Positions 11,849 to 22,288 are shown, counted from the stretch's first letter. The stretch is DNA of 64,000 nt from an uncultured Alphaproteobacteria bacterium (GCA_945957365.1 CAMFKI010000001.1:1-64000); one strand, 5' to 3'. The notes: a model not told the origin generated them from the sequence alone. Translations and numbers: made by a program.

Positions 11849-13155
11849 TCGTAGCGCAGCGCCTCGACCGGATCGAGCTTGGCGGCGCGCCACGACGGAT
11901 AGAGCGTTGCGGCGAAGGACAGGAACAGCGACATGGCGACGATCAGCACCGTCTGATAGGAATCCATGCGTGCGGGCAGCTGCGCCAGGTAATAGAGTTC
12001 CGGGTTGAAGGGATCGACGCCCGAGACCCAGGAAATGAACTGGCGGATGCGCTCGGTGTTGAGGCAGATGAGGAGGCCCACGAGGAAGCCGCCGATGGTG
12101 CCGGCCGTTCCGATCGCCGCACCCGTCAGGAAGAACACCCGCTGGATAGTGCCGCGCGTGGCACCCATGGTGCGCAGGATGGCGATGTCCCGGCCCTTGT
12201 CCTTCACCAGCATGATGAGGCCCGAAATGATGTTGAGTGCGGCCACCAGGATGATCATGGTGAGCACCAGGAACATCACGTTGCGCTCGACGGCCAGCGC
12301 ATTGAAGAAGGTGGAGTTGCGGTCCTTCCAGGTCGACACCGCCATGCCGTCGCCCGCCGCGGTCATCAGCGGCATGGTGTACTGGTCGATGTTGTCGGGG
12401 TCGTCGACCATCACCTCGATCTGGTTCACGCCATTGTCGGTGACGAAATAGTCCTGCGCCTCGGCGAGCGGCATGTAGATGACGTTTTCGTCGTAGTCGG
12501 ACATGCCGACCTTGAAGATCGCCACCACCGGATAGTCGCGGATGCGCGGGGCGTTGCCGATCACCGTGTCGGGGCCATCGGGCGAGATGATGGTGATGCG
12601 CGAGCCCAGGCCGAGCTGGTGGCGCCAGGCCATGCGCTCGCCGATGGCAACGCCGCCCGCCGTGTCGAAGCCCTTGAACGAGGGCGTCTCGTCGGGGAGC
12701 ATGTCCTTGTTGAAGGCGGTGCGCAGGTCCTTGTTGTTGACGCTCGGCAGCTTCTCGATGGCGGATTCGGAAATGCCGCGCACCAGGGCGCCGGTGTTGT
12801 TGTGCAGGCTCGAGGCCATGGCCTGGCCCTCGACCAGCGGCACGGCACTCTTGACGCCGGGCACCTTGGCCAGCCGCGCCGCGAGATCGTCATAGTCGGC
12901 AATGGGCGACACGTCGGCGTGATAGACGCTGATATGACCCTGGAAGCCGAGGATCTTGTCGAGCAGTTCGCCGCGGAAGCCGTTGAGCACCGCCATGACG
13001 ACGATCAGCGTCGCGACGCCGAGCAGGATGCCGAGGAACGAGAACAGCGAAATGACGGAGATGAAGCCTTCCCGGCGGCGCGCCCTCAGGTAACGCCCTG
13101 CGAGCATCCATTCGAAGGGCGCGAAGGGCTTGGTATCGGGAAGGCTCTTGTCCAT
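11845..13155 (-). CDS. lolC: lipoprotein-releasing ABC transporter, permease subunit (LolC/LolE family)
   Basis: 436 residues. A transmembrane helix near residue 30-55 is followed by a large periplasmic MacB-like domain (about 60-280) and three C-terminal helices. Segments such as [22 protein letters not shown] and the C-terminal [18 protein letters not shown] are typical of LolC/E. Many alphaproteobacteria have a single permease that acts as a homodimer (LolF-type), so the lolC name is by family only. Its ATG overlaps the proS stop by one base, and the gene overlaps lolD. Confidence 0.93.
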   Translation of the reverse strand: MDKSLPDTKPFAPFEWMLAGRYLRARRREGFISVISLFSFLGILLGVATLIVVMAVLNGFRGELLDKILGFQGHISVYHADVSPIADYDDLAARLAKVPGVKSAVPLVEGQAMASSLHNNTGALVRGISESAIEKLPSVNNKDLRTAFNKDMLPDETPSFKGFDTAGGVAIGERMAWRHQLGLGSRITIISPDGPDTVIGNAPRIRDYPVVAIFKVGMSDYDENVIYMPLAEAQDYFVTDNGVNQIEVMVDDPDNIDQYTMPLMTAAGDGMAVSTWKDRNSTFFNALAVERNVMFLVLTMIILVAALNIISGLIMLVKDKGRDIAILRTMGATRGTIQRVFFLTGAAIGTAGTIGGFLVGLLICLNTERIRQFISWVSGVDPFNPELYYLAQLPARMDSYQTVLIVAMSLFLSFAATLYPSWRAAKLDPVEALRYE

Positions 13156-14480
13156 TACGTGGCGAAGCGCGCGACCAGCTGGTCGATGGCCACGTTTTCA
13201 CGCTCGCCGGTCTTGCGGTTCTTCACTTCGGCGATGCCGTCCTTCAACCCGCGCGGGCCGATGATGACCTGCCACGGCAGGCCGATCAGGTCCATGGTGC
13301 CGAACTTGGCGCCTGCCCGCTCGTCGCGGTCGTCATAGAGCACGTCGACGCCCCTGGTCTCGAGCGCCTTGTAGAGCTTTTCGCACGCGGCATCGGTGTC
13401 GGCATCGCCGACCTTCAAGTTGATGAGGCCGACCTTGAAGGGGGCGACGGGTTCCGGCCAGATGATGCCGGCCTCGTCATGGCTCGCCTCGATGATGCCG
13501 CCCACGAGGCGCGACACGCCGATGCCGTAGGAGCCTGATTGCACAGGTACCATCTTGCCGTCCGGCCCCTGCACCACCGCACCCAGCGGCTCCGAATACT
13601 TGGTGCCGAAGAAGAAGATGTGGCCGACCTCGATGCCGCGGCCCGTCACGCGACGGTCAGCCGGCACGCGCTTCTCGTAATCGGCCTGGTCATGCATTTC
13701 CGAGGTGGCGGCGTACTTGGAGGTGAATTCGTCGACGACCTTGGCCACGGCGTCGACATTGTCGTAGTCGATCTCGAAGGTGGACCAGTCCATGTCGTGG
13801 AAGGTGCTGTCGAGGAAGACTTCCGACTCGCCGGTGTCGGCGAGGATCAGGAACTCGTGGCTGTCCTTGCCGCCGATGGGGCCGGTCTCGGCGCGCATCG
13901 GCACGGCCTTCAGGCCCATGCGGGCGAAGGTCTTCAAGTAGGACACGAACATCTTGTTGTATGAGTGCTGGCCGGCCTCGCGCGTCAGGTCGAAGGAATA
14001 GGCATCCTTCATCAGGAACTCGCGGCCGCGCATCACGCCGAAGCGCGGGCGCACCTCGTCGCGGAATTTCCACTGGATGTGATAGAGGTTGCGCGGCAGT
14101 TCCTTGTAGGACTGAACGCCCTGCCGGAAGATGTCGGTGATCATCTCCTCGTTGGTGGGGCCGTAGAGCATGTCGCGGTCATGCCGGTCCTTGATGCGCA
14201 GCATCTCCTTGCCATAGGCGTCGTAGCGGCCGGACTTGCGCCACAGGTCGGCGGGCTGGATCGTCGGCATCAGCACTTCGAGGGCCCCTGCCCGATTCTG
14301 CTCCTCGCGGACGATCTGCTCGATCTTCCTCAGCACGCGAAGCCCAAGCGGCAGCCAGGAATAGCTGCCCGCCGCCTCCTGGCGGATCATGCCGCAGCGC
14401 AGCATCAACTTGTGGGAGACGATTTCCGCTTCCTTGGGATCGTCCCGAAGAATGGGCATGAAATACTGGGAAAGGCGCAT
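13155..14480 (-). CDS. proS: prolyl-tRNA synthetase
   Basis: Charges tRNA-Pro. At 441 residues it is the short alphaproteobacterial type that lacks the inserted editing domain of the E. coli enzyme (about 570 residues). Class II motifs are visible: motif 2 around [25 protein letters not shown] and motif 3 around [16 protein letters not shown], with an anticodon-binding domain in the last 100 residues. It heads the proS-lolC-lolD set on this strand with one-base and four-base overlaps. Confidence 0.96.
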   Translation of the reverse strand: MRLSQYFMPILRDDPKEAEIVSHKLMLRCGMIRQEAAGSYSWLPLGLRVLRKIEQIVREEQNRAGALEVLMPTIQPADLWRKSGRYDAYGKEMLRIKDRHDRDMLYGPTNEEMITDIFRQGVQSYKELPRNLYHIQWKFRDEVRPRFGVMRGREFLMKDAYSFDLTREAGQHSYNKMFVSYLKTFARMGLKAVPMRAETGPIGGKDSHEFLILADTGESEVFLDSTFHDMDWSTFEIDYDNVDAVAKVVDEFTSKYAATSEMHDQADYEKRVPADRRVTGRGIEVGHIFFFGTKYSEPLGAVVQGPDGKMVPVQSGSYGIGVSRLVGGIIEASHDEAGIIWPEPVAPFKVGLINLKVGDADTDAACEKLYKALETRGVDVLYDDRDERAGAKFGTMDLIGLPWQVIIGPRGLKDGIAEVKNRKTGERENVAIDQLVARFAT

Positions 14481-14689
14481 GGGAATCCTGCTTCGGAGGA
14501 GTTTGCGGCTCTTTTACGGGAAACGCCCCGGAACTCAAGCCGAGCCCTTGGGAAACCGGGGGACAGACGGGCGTGCCGTGCCAGGCGCCGTTCAACCTGA
14601 AGTCGCATCCTCTGCTCGACGAATGCGCGCGCAGGATTGTGGCAAGCCTGTGACACTTTTAACGTGACAAGCTCATGTCTTGTGATAGC

Positions 14690-14863
14690 GTTTCTACCAA
14701 TAAGAAAAGAAGACCACGGTGAGCACTCAAAGGTGACCCAGGTCTGGGGAGGTTGGTTTCCGGGCGCGCCGCAAGGCAGCAGCCCCGCCGGTTCGGTCAC
14801 CGGCAGAAGAGAAACCACGGAGTCGACGGAAAAGGCGAGGCTCAGGCCTCGCCTTTTTCTTTG
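14690..14863 (+). ncRNA. candidate small RNA ending in a rho-independent terminator
   Basis: A plus-strand segment of about 170 bases that begins in an AT-richer stretch (TTTCTACCAATAAGAAAAGA) and ends in an 11-bp hairpin followed by a T tract. It lies between two minus-strand genes, so the terminator serves neither of them in its best orientation. The 5' end is only a guess. It does not match my memory of SRP RNA, 6S RNA, tmRNA or RNase P RNA. Alternatively the hairpin is simply a bidirectional terminator for the DUF1467 gene. Confidence 0.35.
14830..14863 (+). terminator. rho-independent terminator
   Basis: Perfect 11-bp stem, AAAGGCGAGGC paired with GCCTCGCCTTT, with a four-base loop, followed by TTCTTT on the plus strand. 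On the minus strand it is followed by only a few T, so plus-strand termination is favoured, although it may act both ways. Confidence 0.8.
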
Positions 14864-14922
14864 TGGGCCTCGCATGTCACCGGAAGCCCGTCCTTGCGCC
14901 GGGCACGCTTGCGGAAGGCGCG

Positions 14923-15198
14923 TCAGTCGGTGGTGATCGCCTTGACGAAAGGCAGGTCGTCGAAGCTCACCCAGTGGTAGGTGACCTGGCCATAGACCAG
15001 GGCGAAGACGATGGTCGAGAGGATGGTGGTGGCCAGCACCTTGCGCCACAGCATCGGCTGCACCGGGGCGCCGTGCTCGTTGCCGAGCTCGACGGTTTCG
15101 CCGGCCTCATGCGGGTTCTTCACGCCGAAGGGCAGCGTGACGAACAGGCACAGCCACCAGGTGATGAAGTAGACAGCGATGGCGCTTCCGGTCTTCAT
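14923..15198 (-). CDS. DUF1467 family membrane protein
   Basis: A 91-residue protein with two predicted transmembrane helices: an N-terminal one (AVYFITWWLCLFVTLPFG, residues about 8-25) and a C-terminal one around residues 52-70. The WWLCLFVTLPFGVKN segment is characteristic of DUF1467, common in alphaproteobacteria and often downstream of methylmalonyl-CoA epimerase, as here. It overlaps that gene by 4 bases. Function unknown. Confidence 0.88.
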   Translation of the reverse strand: MKTGSAIAVYFITWWLCLFVTLPFGVKNPHEAGETVELGNEHGAPVQPMLWRKVLATTILSTIVFALVYGQVTYHWVSFDDLPFVKAITTD

Positions 15199-15599
15199 GC
15201 CTGCTCCAGTTCGACGAGCGTACCGCAGAAGTCCTTGGGGTGGAGGAACAGCACCGGCTTGCCATGGGCACCGGTCTTGGGGTTGCCGTCGCCCAGCACG
15301 CGGGCCCCCTGCGCCTTCAGGTGGTCGCGCGCCGCCAGGATGTCGGCCACTTCATAGCAGACGTGGTGGATGCCGCCGGCCGGGTTCTTCTCGAGGAAGG
15401 CCCTGATCGGCGAAGTCTCGCCCAGGGGCTCTAGGAGCTCGATCTTGGTGTTGGGCAGTTCGACGAAGACCACCGTCACGCCGTGCGCGGGCTCGGCCTG
15501 CGGGGCGGAGACCGTGGCGCCGAGCATGGTGCGGTAGACCTCGGTTCCCCTGGCGAGGTCAGGGACCGCGATGGCCACATGGTTCAGACGTCCGAGCAT
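15195..15599 (-). CDS. mce: methylmalonyl-CoA epimerase
   Basis: A 134-residue protein of the vicinal-oxygen-chelate fold. It interconverts (R)- and (S)-methylmalonyl-CoA in propionyl-CoA metabolism. Metal ligands are visible: H7 in LNHVAIAVPDL, a histidine in GGIHHVCYEV near residue 82, and the C-terminal glutamate in GTLVELEQ. Overlap with the DUF1467 gene by 4 bases indicates an operon. No mutase genes lie in this window. Confidence 0.92.
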   Translation of the reverse strand: MLGRLNHVAIAVPDLARGTEVYRTMLGATVSAPQAEPAHGVTVVFVELPNTKIELLEPLGETSPIRAFLEKNPAGGIHHVCYEVADILAARDHLKAQGARVLGDGNPKTGAHGKPVLFLHPKDFCGTLVELEQA

Positions 15600-15647
15600 C
15601 GTTCATTTCTCCAGTCCGGGCGGGTTTGCGGGAGGCTGCGCCCGCGG

Positions 15648-16373
15648 TCAATGCGGCGTTTCGGCCAAGATCCGGATGATCCAGTCCTGCTGTTCCGGAA
15701 AATGCTGGCCCTGCGGCTCGAAAAAGTGGCGCTCGAGGAAATAGGCGGCGAGCTTCAGGCCTTCGGCCACGTCCCGGGGTGGAGCGGCGGCCCCCGCCTC
15801 GCGCAGGAAGGCGGGAAGGCCGAACAGCCGGTCGCGGAAGGGTTCGCCGGCCTCGGCGGAGACCGCCTTGCCGCTCTTGGGCGAGACATAGACGAGGTGC
15901 TCGCGGGTTCCGGTGGCGGCACATTTCGACAGGTCGAGGCCGAAGCCCAGTTCCTCGAGAAGCCCGAGCTCCCAGCGCACCAGCAGGGCCGGCCATACGG
16001 CGTCATCGCCGATGGCGTCGAGCACGATGCGCAGGGCCTCGTAAACCCGGGGATGCGGCTCGCGCTCCGGCAGGAGCTGCGCCAGGGCGGAGAGTGTGGC
16101 GAGGCCGGCGAGCCGGAACGGCTCCTCCATGATGGCCCCCGCCTTGAGGTCGAGCGGCTCCAGCACGAAGGTGCCGAGCTGCTCCTCGAGGCGGGCGCGC
16201 CACACCGCCTGGACGGCGTTGCCGGCCTGCAGCACCGGGCGCTGCTGCTTCGAGCGCCCGCCGCGGACAAGGCCCATGACCCGGCCATGGCCGGAGGTGA
16301 GGATTTCGGCAATGGCGCTGGTTTCGCCGTGGCGGCGGACCGACAGGATCACCCCCTCGTCGCGCCACTCCAT
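15648..16373 (-). CDS. recO: DNA repair protein RecO
   Basis: 241 residues. The N-terminal OB-fold starts MEWRDEGVILSVRRHGETSA and the helical domain follows. RecO loads RecA onto SSB-coated DNA with RecR. The second half keeps the RecO order (RWELGLLEELGFGLDLSKCAATG), but the four-cysteine zinc site of some RecO proteins is not complete. It lies downstream of era in the conserved lepB-rnc-era-recO order. Confidence 0.94.
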   Translation of the reverse strand: MEWRDEGVILSVRRHGETSAIAEILTSGHGRVMGLVRGGRSKQQRPVLQAGNAVQAVWRARLEEQLGTFVLEPLDLKAGAIMEEPFRLAGLATLSALAQLLPEREPHPRVYEALRIVLDAIGDDAVWPALLVRWELGLLEELGFGLDLSKCAATGTREHLVYVSPKSGKAVSAEAGEPFRDRLFGLPAFLREAGAAAPPRDVAEGLKLAAYFLERHFFEPQGQHFPEQQDWIIRILAETPH

Positions 16374-16450
16374 CTCAGGCCTTCGCCGGGCGCGCGGCGA
16401 AGGAATGTGCCGTCACCCCAGCGGCGTCAAAGGGGTATGCGCCGCGGAGG

Positions 16451-17365
16451 TCAGACATCGAGGCCCATGTTGCGCAGGCGCTCCTTGTCCTCGGGCCAGT
16501 TCTCGCGCACCTTGACGAACAGGAAAAGGTGGACCCGGCGGCCGAACTGCGCCTCCATCTCCTTGCGCGCCATCTGGCCCAGCAGCTTGACGGTCTGGCC
16601 GCCCTTGCCGAGCACGATGGCCTTCTGGCTGTCGCGCTGGACGAAGATGATCTGGCCGATCTTGACGGAGCCGTCCTTCATCTCCTCCCAGGTCTCGGTC
16701 TCGACGGTCGAGGCATAGGGCAATTCCTCGTGCAGGCGCTCGTAGATCACCTCGCGCGTCATCTCGGCGGCCATGAAGCGCAGCTGCACGTCGGCCACCT
16801 GGTCGGCGGGATAGAGCCACGGGCTCTCCGGCATCTTGCCGGCGAGGTATTTGAGAAGGTCCTGCGTGCCCGAGCCATTGAGGGCGCTGATCATGAAGGT
16901 CTGCTCGAAGGCGTAAGCCGCGTTGAATTCGGCGGCCACCTCCATCAGCCGCTCGCGCGACATCAGGTCGATCTTGTTGATGACCAGCACGGCCCTGGTC
17001 TTGGTGTGCTGGAGGTGGGCGATGATCTCCTTCGCCTCCTCGGTGAGGCCGGGGCGCCCGTCGATCAGCAGCACCACGGCGTCGGCGTCACCAGCACCTC
17101 CCCAGGCATTGTCGACCATGGCGCGGTCGAGCGCGCGCTTCGGCTTGAAGATGCCGGGCGTGTCGACCAGCACGATCTGGGCGTTGCCTTCCATGGCGAT
17201 GGCGCGGATGCGCGCACGCGTCGTCTGCACCTTGTGGCTGACGATCGACACCTTGGAGCCGGTGAGCTGGTTGACCAGCGTGGACTTGCCCGCATTGGGT
17301 GCGCCGATGATGGCGCAGAAGCCGGCGCGCGTCGGGCCGTCGGGCTGCTTCGTTTCGTCGCTCAT
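16451..17365 (-). CDS. era: GTPase Era
   Basis: 304 residues. G1 is GAPNAGKST, G3 DTPG and G4 NKID in the N-terminal GTPase domain, with a C-terminal KH domain carrying the VLGKGGQTVK loop. It binds the 3' end of 16S rRNA in 30S assembly. The ATG at 17365 overlaps the rnc stop by 4 bases (ATGA) and is preferred over an upstream in-frame start inside rnc. Confidence 0.96.
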   Translation of the reverse strand: MSDETKQPDGPTRAGFCAIIGAPNAGKSTLVNQLTGSKVSIVSHKVQTTRARIRAIAMEGNAQIVLVDTPGIFKPKRALDRAMVDNAWGGAGDADAVVLLIDGRPGLTEEAKEIIAHLQHTKTRAVLVINKIDLMSRERLMEVAAEFNAAYAFEQTFMISALNGSGTQDLLKYLAGKMPESPWLYPADQVADVQLRFMAAEMTREVIYERLHEELPYASTVETETWEEMKDGSVKIGQIIFVQRDSQKAIVLGKGGQTVKLLGQMARKEMEAQFGRRVHLFLFVKVRENWPEDKERLRNMGLDV

Positions 17366-18051
17366 GGCCTGATTCCTTCGCGTTTCAGGAATTGTTCGGC
17401 GGCATCCATCTCGGCCGCCCGCTTGCTCTTGGCCGTGCCTTCGGCGGCGGGCCTGTCCTTCACTTCGACCGCGACCACGAAGACCGGTTCGTGTTCGGGG
17501 CCCTGGCGGCTGACGATCCGGTAGGACGGGATCGGCAGCGCGCGGGCCAGCGCCCATTCCTGCAGGAAGGTCTTGGGGTCCTTCGCCGCGGCCTTCGGCG
17601 CCTTCAGCTGCGCGTCCCAGCAGCGCAGCACGAAGGCGCGCGCCGCCTCCAGGCCGCCGTCGAGATAGATCGCGGCGATCAGCGCCTCCATGGCGTCGCC
17701 CAGCACCGAGCGGTTCTGGTTCATGCCCTTGGCGCGTTCGCCCGAGCCGATGATGACGAGATCGGGAAGCCCGATGCCGTCGCCCGCCTCGGCGCAGGCC
17801 TCGGAGCGCACCAGGCTGCTCAGCACGTGGGTGAGGTGGCCCTCGCCCTCCTTCGGGTGGTGGCGGAACAAATGTTCGGCGATAACCAGGCCGAGCACCC
17901 GGTCGCCCAGAAACTCGAGGCGCTGGTAGTCACCCTTGTGCTTCTGGGTGGAGCCGTGGGTGAGCGCCTCGGTCAACAGCGCGTCGGTGGTGAAGCGGTA
18001 GCCGAGCCGCTCCGCAATCTCCTCGCGCCGCGCCGGGGTGAACGGGGTCAA
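17362..18051 (-). CDS. rnc: ribonuclease III
   Basis: 229 residues. The RNase III signature RLEFLGDRVL (with catalytic E and D) lies near residues 44-53, and a second acidic cluster in LGDAMEALIAAIYLDGG. The C-terminal dsRNA-binding domain begins near DPKTFLQEWA. It processes rRNA precursors and structured mRNAs. It is sandwiched between lepB (7-base gap) and era (4-base overlap). Confidence 0.96.
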   Translation of the reverse strand: MTPFTPARREEIAERLGYRFTTDALLTEALTHGSTQKHKGDYQRLEFLGDRVLGLVIAEHLFRHHPKEGEGHLTHVLSSLVRSEACAEAGDGIGLPDLVIIGSGERAKGMNQNRSVLGDAMEALIAAIYLDGGLEAARAFVLRCWDAQLKAPKAAAKDPKTFLQEWALARALPIPSYRIVSRQGPEHEPVFVVAVEVKDRPAAEGTAKSKRAAEMDAAEQFLKREGIRP

Positions 18052-18058
18052 GGCCTTC

Positions 18059-18871
18059 TCAGATCAGCGTGAAGAAGCGGTTCCAGCGGATCGCGAAGGG
18101 CCAGTCCCACACCTGGAACAGGCTGGCATCGGGCGCCACGGAGAAGAAGATGATGTCGGCGCGGCCGACGAAATTCTCCAGCGGCACGTAGCCGACGCGC
18201 GGGTAGCGCGAATCCTGCGAATTGTCGCGGTTGTCGCCCATCATGAAATAATGGCCGGGCGGCACGACGTATTCGTCGGTGTTGTCGGCATCGCCTTCCG
18301 CCACGGTGTCGAGCACGTGGTACTGCACACCGTTGGGCAGGGTTTCGAGATATTGCGGAACCGGGTTCTCGAGGCCGGGCTCGGCCGGATCGACGAAGTC
18401 CTCGATGCGCTCCTTCTTGACGGCCTGGCCATTGATGTAGAGCACGCCGTCGCGCATCTGGATGCGGTCGCCCGGCAGCCCGATGACGCGCTTGATGTAG
18501 TCGATGTTGGTGTCGCTCGGCAGCTTGAACACCGCGACGTCGCCGCGCTTGGGATCATCCGCAAGCACGATGCGGCCGGGGAAATCCAGGTTGCAGCAGG
18601 TGACGATTTCGTGGCCGAACAGACCGAGCGAGAAGTTGAAGGAATAGCGCCCGTAGCCGTAGGACAGCTTGGAGACGAAGAGGTAGTCGCCCACCTTCAG
18701 CGTCGGATACATCGACGCCGACGGGATGTTGAAGGGCTGGTAGAGGAAGGTCCTGACCACGAAGGCGATGAGCAGCGCCTGGATGATGACCTTGACGGTT
18801 TCCCACAAACCGTCCTCTGACTTGCGCCGCGTGTCCTGTGCCGCCGCCATCTTATGGTCTTTCTTAAACAT
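18059..18871 (-). CDS. lepB: signal peptidase I
   Basis: Up to 270 residues; starts at 18871 or at the internal ATG at 18850 are both possible. One membrane helix near residues 28-45 precedes the catalytic serine in PSASMYPTL. The general-base lysine lies in YIKRVIGLPGD and the box E motif is GDNRDNSQDSR. It removes signal peptides of secreted proteins at the outer face of the inner membrane. First gene of lepB-rnc-era-recO. Confidence 0.96.
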   Translation of the reverse strand: MFKKDHKMAAAQDTRRKSEDGLWETVKVIIQALLIAFVVRTFLYQPFNIPSASMYPTLKVGDYLFVSKLSYGYGRYSFNFSLGLFGHEIVTCCNLDFPGRIVLADDPKRGDVAVFKLPSDTNIDYIKRVIGLPGDRIQMRDGVLYINGQAVKKERIEDFVDPAEPGLENPVPQYLETLPNGVQYHVLDTVAEGDADNTDEYVVPPGHYFMMGDNRDNSQDSRYPRVGYVPLENFVGRADIIFFSVAPDASLFQVWDWPFAIRWNRFFTLI

Positions 18872-19020
18872 TCTGCCTGGCTATCAATTGCCGGGACTTC
18901 AGAATCCCGGCTATAAACCGTTTCCCGCCAGCGATGCAACGCAACCACGCTCAAGCAGGTCCACTGTTGCCAAATAGTGACAGTTTGAGGGGGTTCAAGG
19001 GTGCCATCCCTCCCCTTCTG

Positions 19021-19102
19021 CCGTCATGCCAGCGAAAGCTGGCACCCCGCTTCGGGCGGCTGTCACGTAGAAAGCGGGGCCCCAGCTTTCGCTGGGGTGA
19101 CG
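19021..19102. repeat. dispersed inverted repeat, copy 5
   Basis: An inverted pair of GC-rich boxes (CGTCATGCCAGCGAAAGCTG opposing CCCCAGCTTTCGCTGGGGTG) in the lepB-acpS gap. With a 43-base arm-to-arm symmetry it can form one long stem. It is probably the end-of-transcript structure for acpS, and shares its sequence with copies 1 and 3. Confidence 0.85.
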
Positions 19103-19133
19103 GCTGAGAGGGGGAACCCGACGGAAGCGGGGA

Positions 19134-19532
19134 TCACCCCGGCAGCGCCTCGATCATCACGAGGGCATGGGCATAGGGGAAATCGTCGGTGATGGTGAGG
19201 TGGATGCGCGCCGTGTGGCCCGCCGGCACCATGCTGTCGAGCCGGGCCCTGGCACCGCCGGTGAGCACCATGGTGGGCTTGCCGGAGGGCTCGTTCACCA
19301 CCCCCATGTCGCGCCAGAACACGCTCTTGCGGAAGCCTGTGCCGAGTGCCTTGGAGCAGGCTTCCTTGGCGGCGAAGCGCTTGGCGTAGGAGGCGGCGCG
19401 CTGGGCGCGCTTCTCGGACTTGCGGATTTCGACATCGGTGTAGATGCGGTCGATGAAGCGCTGGCCATAGCGCGCCAGCGTCTCCTCGATGCGCCGGATG
19501 TCGATCACGTCGTTGCCGATGCCGATGATCAT
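19134..19532 (-). CDS. acpS: holo-[acyl-carrier-protein] synthase
   Basis: 132 residues. It transfers the phosphopantetheine arm of CoA to acyl carrier protein. Magnesium-binding motifs are visible: D8 in [14 protein letters not shown] and E58 in [12 protein letters not shown]. The ATG at 19532 overlaps the pyrE stop by 4 bases, which settles the start against a much longer in-frame extension through pyrE. Confidence 0.95.
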   Translation of the reverse strand: MIIGIGNDVIDIRRIEETLARYGQRFIDRIYTDVEIRKSEKRAQRAASYAKRFAAKEACSKALGTGFRKSVFWRDMGVVNEPSGKPTMVLTGGARARLDSMVPAGHTARIHLTITDDFPYAHALVMIEALPG

Positions 19533-20113
19533 TTGAGGCCGCGGCTCCCCGGCTTGATGGCGGGGATGGCGGCGAGTTCGGGGGGCAGCTTGTCGGCGGC
19601 GTAGGTGGGAATGTCGAGCCTCGTCAGTGCGGCCAGCGGCACGCCGACATCGGCCTTGCCGCCGGAGCGGTCGATCAGGCAGGCGGCGCCAACCGTGACG
19701 CCACCCTCGGCGTTGATGCCCTCGATGCATTCGCGCGAGGACAGGCCGGTGGTGACGATGTCCTCGACCATGACGACGCGCGCGCCCTTGACGATGTCGA
19801 AGCCGCGCCGCAGCGTGAGCTTGCCGTCGACGCGCTCGAAGAAGATCGACGGCACGCCGAGCTGGCGGCCCATCTCGTAGCCGACGACGACGCCGCCCAT
19901 GGCGGGCGAGGCCACGAGGTCGATGTGGCCCGTCACCATCTGGCGCACCTGTTCGGCCAGGACGGCGCAGAGCCTGGCGGCGCGCTGCGGGTCCATCAGC
20001 ACGCGGGCGCATTGCAGGTAGCGGCTGGAGTGCAGCCCGGAGGACAGGATGAAGTGTCCTTCGAGCAAGGCGCCGGCGGCGCGGAATTCGTTCAGTACCT
20101 CGTCTTGCGTCAT
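19529..20113 (-). CDS. pyrE: orotate phosphoribosyltransferase
   Basis: 194 residues. It joins orotate and PRPP to orotidine 5'-phosphate in pyrimidine synthesis. The PRPP-binding loop is [14 protein letters not shown] near residues 110-123. It lies 6 bases downstream of rsh and overlaps acpS, so it belongs to the rsh-pyrE-acpS transcription unit seen in many alphaproteobacteria. Confidence 0.95.
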   Translation of the reverse strand: MTQDEVLNEFRAAGALLEGHFILSSGLHSSRYLQCARVLMDPQRAARLCAVLAEQVRQMVTGHIDLVASPAMGGVVVGYEMGRQLGVPSIFFERVDGKLTLRRGFDIVKGARVVMVEDIVTTGLSSRECIEGINAEGGVTVGAACLIDRSGGKADVGVPLAALTRLDIPTYAADKLPPELAAIPAIKPGSRGLK

Positions 20114-20119
20114 CGTGTT

Positions 20120-22288
20120 CTATCCTGTCTTGCGGCTCACGTCGCTGACGGAGGGCTTGCCGCGCAGCGCCGTCATGATTTCGTTGAGGTGCTTGAGGTC
20201 ATGGACCTCGAGCGTGATGTCGACGTCGTAGAAGTCGCGCGCGCCCTCGCGCGCCACCATCATCAGCGCATCGATGTTGCCGCCGAGATCGCTGATCGCC
20301 TGCGTCATCTGGGCGAGCGAGCCGACTTCGTTGAGGATGGTGACGGTGAGGCGCGCGGGAAAGCGCTGCTCCTCCGCACCGGTATCCCAGGCGAGGTCGA
20401 CCCAGCGCTCGGGCTGGTTGTCGAACTGCTCCAGCGCCTTGGCGAAGATCGGGTAGATGGTGATCCCCTCCCCCGGCATGAGGATGCCGACGATGCGCTC
20501 GCCCGGCACCGCCCCGGTCTCGGGCGCGATCTTGAGGGCGGTGGTGCGGGCCACGCCGCGCACCGGAACGGACAGGTCGGGGTCGGTCTTCTTCGAGGGC
20601 GACTTGCGGCGCAGCTCCTTCAGCTTCGTGTCGTCGATGGTGTGGCCCATGGCCTTCAGCATGTCGACGGCGGAAAGCTCGCCGCGGCCGATGGCGGCCA
20701 ACGCGTCGTCGACGTTCTTGTGGCCGACCCGCGCGATGGCGGCGGACACCTGCTTGTCGACGTAGTCCTTGCCGATCTTGGCCAGCATCTTCTGCACGAT
20801 CTCGCGGCCCAGCCCGGCGAACTGCTTTCTGGCCGCGGCGCGGGTGGCGCGCCGGATGGCGGCGCGCGCCTTGCCCGTGACGGCGAGCCCCTCCCAGGCG
20901 GCGGGCGGCGTCTGCGCGTCGGAACGGATGATCTCCACCTCGTCGCCGTTCTGCAATTCGGTGACGAGCGGCGCATGGCTGCCATTGACCTTGGCGCCCA
21001 CGCAGCTGTCGCCCACCGAGGTGTGGACGGCATAGGCGAAGTCGATGGGCGTCGCCCCCTTGGGCAGCGCGATGAGCTTGCCCTTGGGGGTGAAGCAGAA
21101 GACCTGGTCGTGGAACAGCTCGAGCTTGGTGTGCTCGAGGAACTCGCGCGGGCTTTCGCCCTCCTGCAGCATCTCGACCAAGTGGCGGAGCCAGCGGTAG
21201 GCGTTGGACTCGGCGGCCGGCGCGCGGAAGCCGTCGAGTGCCTCCTTGGCGTCGGGCGCGTCCTTGTAGATGTTGTGGGCGGCGACCCCGCGCTCGGCGA
21301 TCTCGTGCATCAGCCGCGTGCGGATCTGCATCTCGACGCGCATGTGGTGGGGGCCGATGACGGTGGTGTGGATCGAGCGGTAGTCGTTCTGCTTCGGCGT
21401 GGAGATGTAGTCCTTGAAGCGGCCCGGAACGGCGCGATAGGTGCGGTGGATGATACCGAGTGCCCGATAGCACTGGTCGACCGTGCCGACGATGACGCGG
21501 AAGCCGAAGATGTCGGAAAGCTGGCCGAGCGACAGGAGCTTCCGCTCCATCTTGCGGAAGATCGAGAACGGGCGCTTTTCCCGGCCGTAGACCTCTGCCT
21601 TGATGCCGTTCTCGACCAGCTTCTGGGTGAGCTCCTGTTCGATCGACTTGAGGATGCCGCCCGATTCGGCGTGGAGCTTGGCGAGCCTCGCGATGATGAT
21701 GGTGTAGGCGTCGGGGTTGAGCACCTTGAAGGCGATGTCCTCGAGCTCGTCCCTGACCGCCTGCATGCCCATGCGGCCGGCGAGCGGGGCATAGATGTCC
21801 ATCGTCTCCTGGGCGATGCGCACGCGCTTCTCCGGCTTCACGTGCTCCAGCGTGCGCATGTTGTGCAGCCGGTCGGCGAGCTTCACCAGGAGGACGCGCA
21901 CGTCGCGCGACATGGCGAGCAGCAGCTTCCTCAGGTTCTCGGCCTGGGCGGCCTCCTTGGTGACCAGGTCGAGCTTGGCGATCTTGGTCAGGCCATCGAC
22001 GAGGGAGGCGATCTCGGGACCGAATTTTTCCTCGATCTCCTGCTCGGTTGCCTCGGTGTCCTCAACCGTGTCGTGAAGCAGCGCTGCGGCGATGGTGGCC
22101 GAATCGAGCTTCATCTCGGTGAGGATGGCGGCGACTTCGAGGGGATGGTTGAAATAGGCCTCGCCCGAGGCGCGCTTCTGGTTGCCGTGCGCCTTCATGG
22201 CATAGACATAGGCACGGTTGAGGAGATCCTCATCCGCATCGGGGTCATATTTGGTGACCCGCTCGACAAGCTCGTACTGACGCATCAT
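20120..22288 (-). CDS. rsh: bifunctional (p)ppGpp synthetase/hydrolase
   Basis: 722 residues with the long RSH layout. The HD hydrolase domain carries [10 protein letters not shown] near residues 68-77. The synthetase domain has [13 protein letters not shown] and the EMQIRT catalytic segment. A TGS domain begins near residue 385, followed by helical and zinc-finger-like parts and a C-terminal ACT domain. Both active sites look intact, so it should make and degrade the stringent-response alarmone. The adjacent rpoZ gene encodes a subunit that forms part of a ppGpp site on RNA polymerase. Two adjacent ATG codons (22288, 22285) could start it. Confidence 0.96.
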   Translation of the reverse strand: MMRQYELVERVTKYDPDADEDLLNRAYVYAMKAHGNQKRASGEAYFNHPLEVAAILTEMKLDSATIAAALLHDTVEDTEATEQEIEEKFGPEIASLVDGLTKIAKLDLVTKEAAQAENLRKLLLAMSRDVRVLLVKLADRLHNMRTLEHVKPEKRVRIAQETMDIYAPLAGRMGMQAVRDELEDIAFKVLNPDAYTIIIARLAKLHAESGGILKSIEQELTQKLVENGIKAEVYGREKRPFSIFRKMERKLLSLGQLSDIFGFRVIVGTVDQCYRALGIIHRTYRAVPGRFKDYISTPKQNDYRSIHTTVIGPHHMRVEMQIRTRLMHEIAERGVAAHNIYKDAPDAKEALDGFRAPAAESNAYRWLRHLVEMLQEGESPREFLEHTKLELFHDQVFCFTPKGKLIALPKGATPIDFAYAVHTSVGDSCVGAKVNGSHAPLVTELQNGDEVEIIRSDAQTPPAAWEGLAVTGKARAAIRRATRAAARKQFAGLGREIVQKMLAKIGKDYVDKQVSAAIARVGHKNVDDALAAIGRGELSAVDMLKAMGHTIDDTKLKELRRKSPSKKTDPDLSVPVRGVARTTALKIAPETGAVPGERIVGILMPGEGITIYPIFAKALEQFDNQPERWVDLAWDTGAEEQRFPARLTVTILNEVGSLAQMTQAISDLGGNIDALMMVAREGARDFYDVDITLEVHDLKHLNEIMTALRGKPSVSDVSRKTG

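Larger units (their letters stand above)
14481..14922. other. 442-base gap without a supported protein gene
   Basis: Between the minus-strand genes for DUF1467 and proS. Short open frames here have no convincing codon structure or ribosome-binding site. The right half holds a strong plus-strand terminator (14830-14863) with no plus-strand gene before it, so a small RNA is suspected. The proS promoter should lie in the first 150 bases. Confidence 0.6.

Noticed and set aside
11165..11893. A longer lolD start upstream of ATG 11848
   Set aside because: The extra residues lie within lolC and have no LolD similarity; the ATGA overlap marks the start.
14637..14936. Plus-strand frame of about 99 codons through the candidate small RNA
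   Set aside because: It runs through the terminator hairpin and T tract and has no plausible start site or domain.
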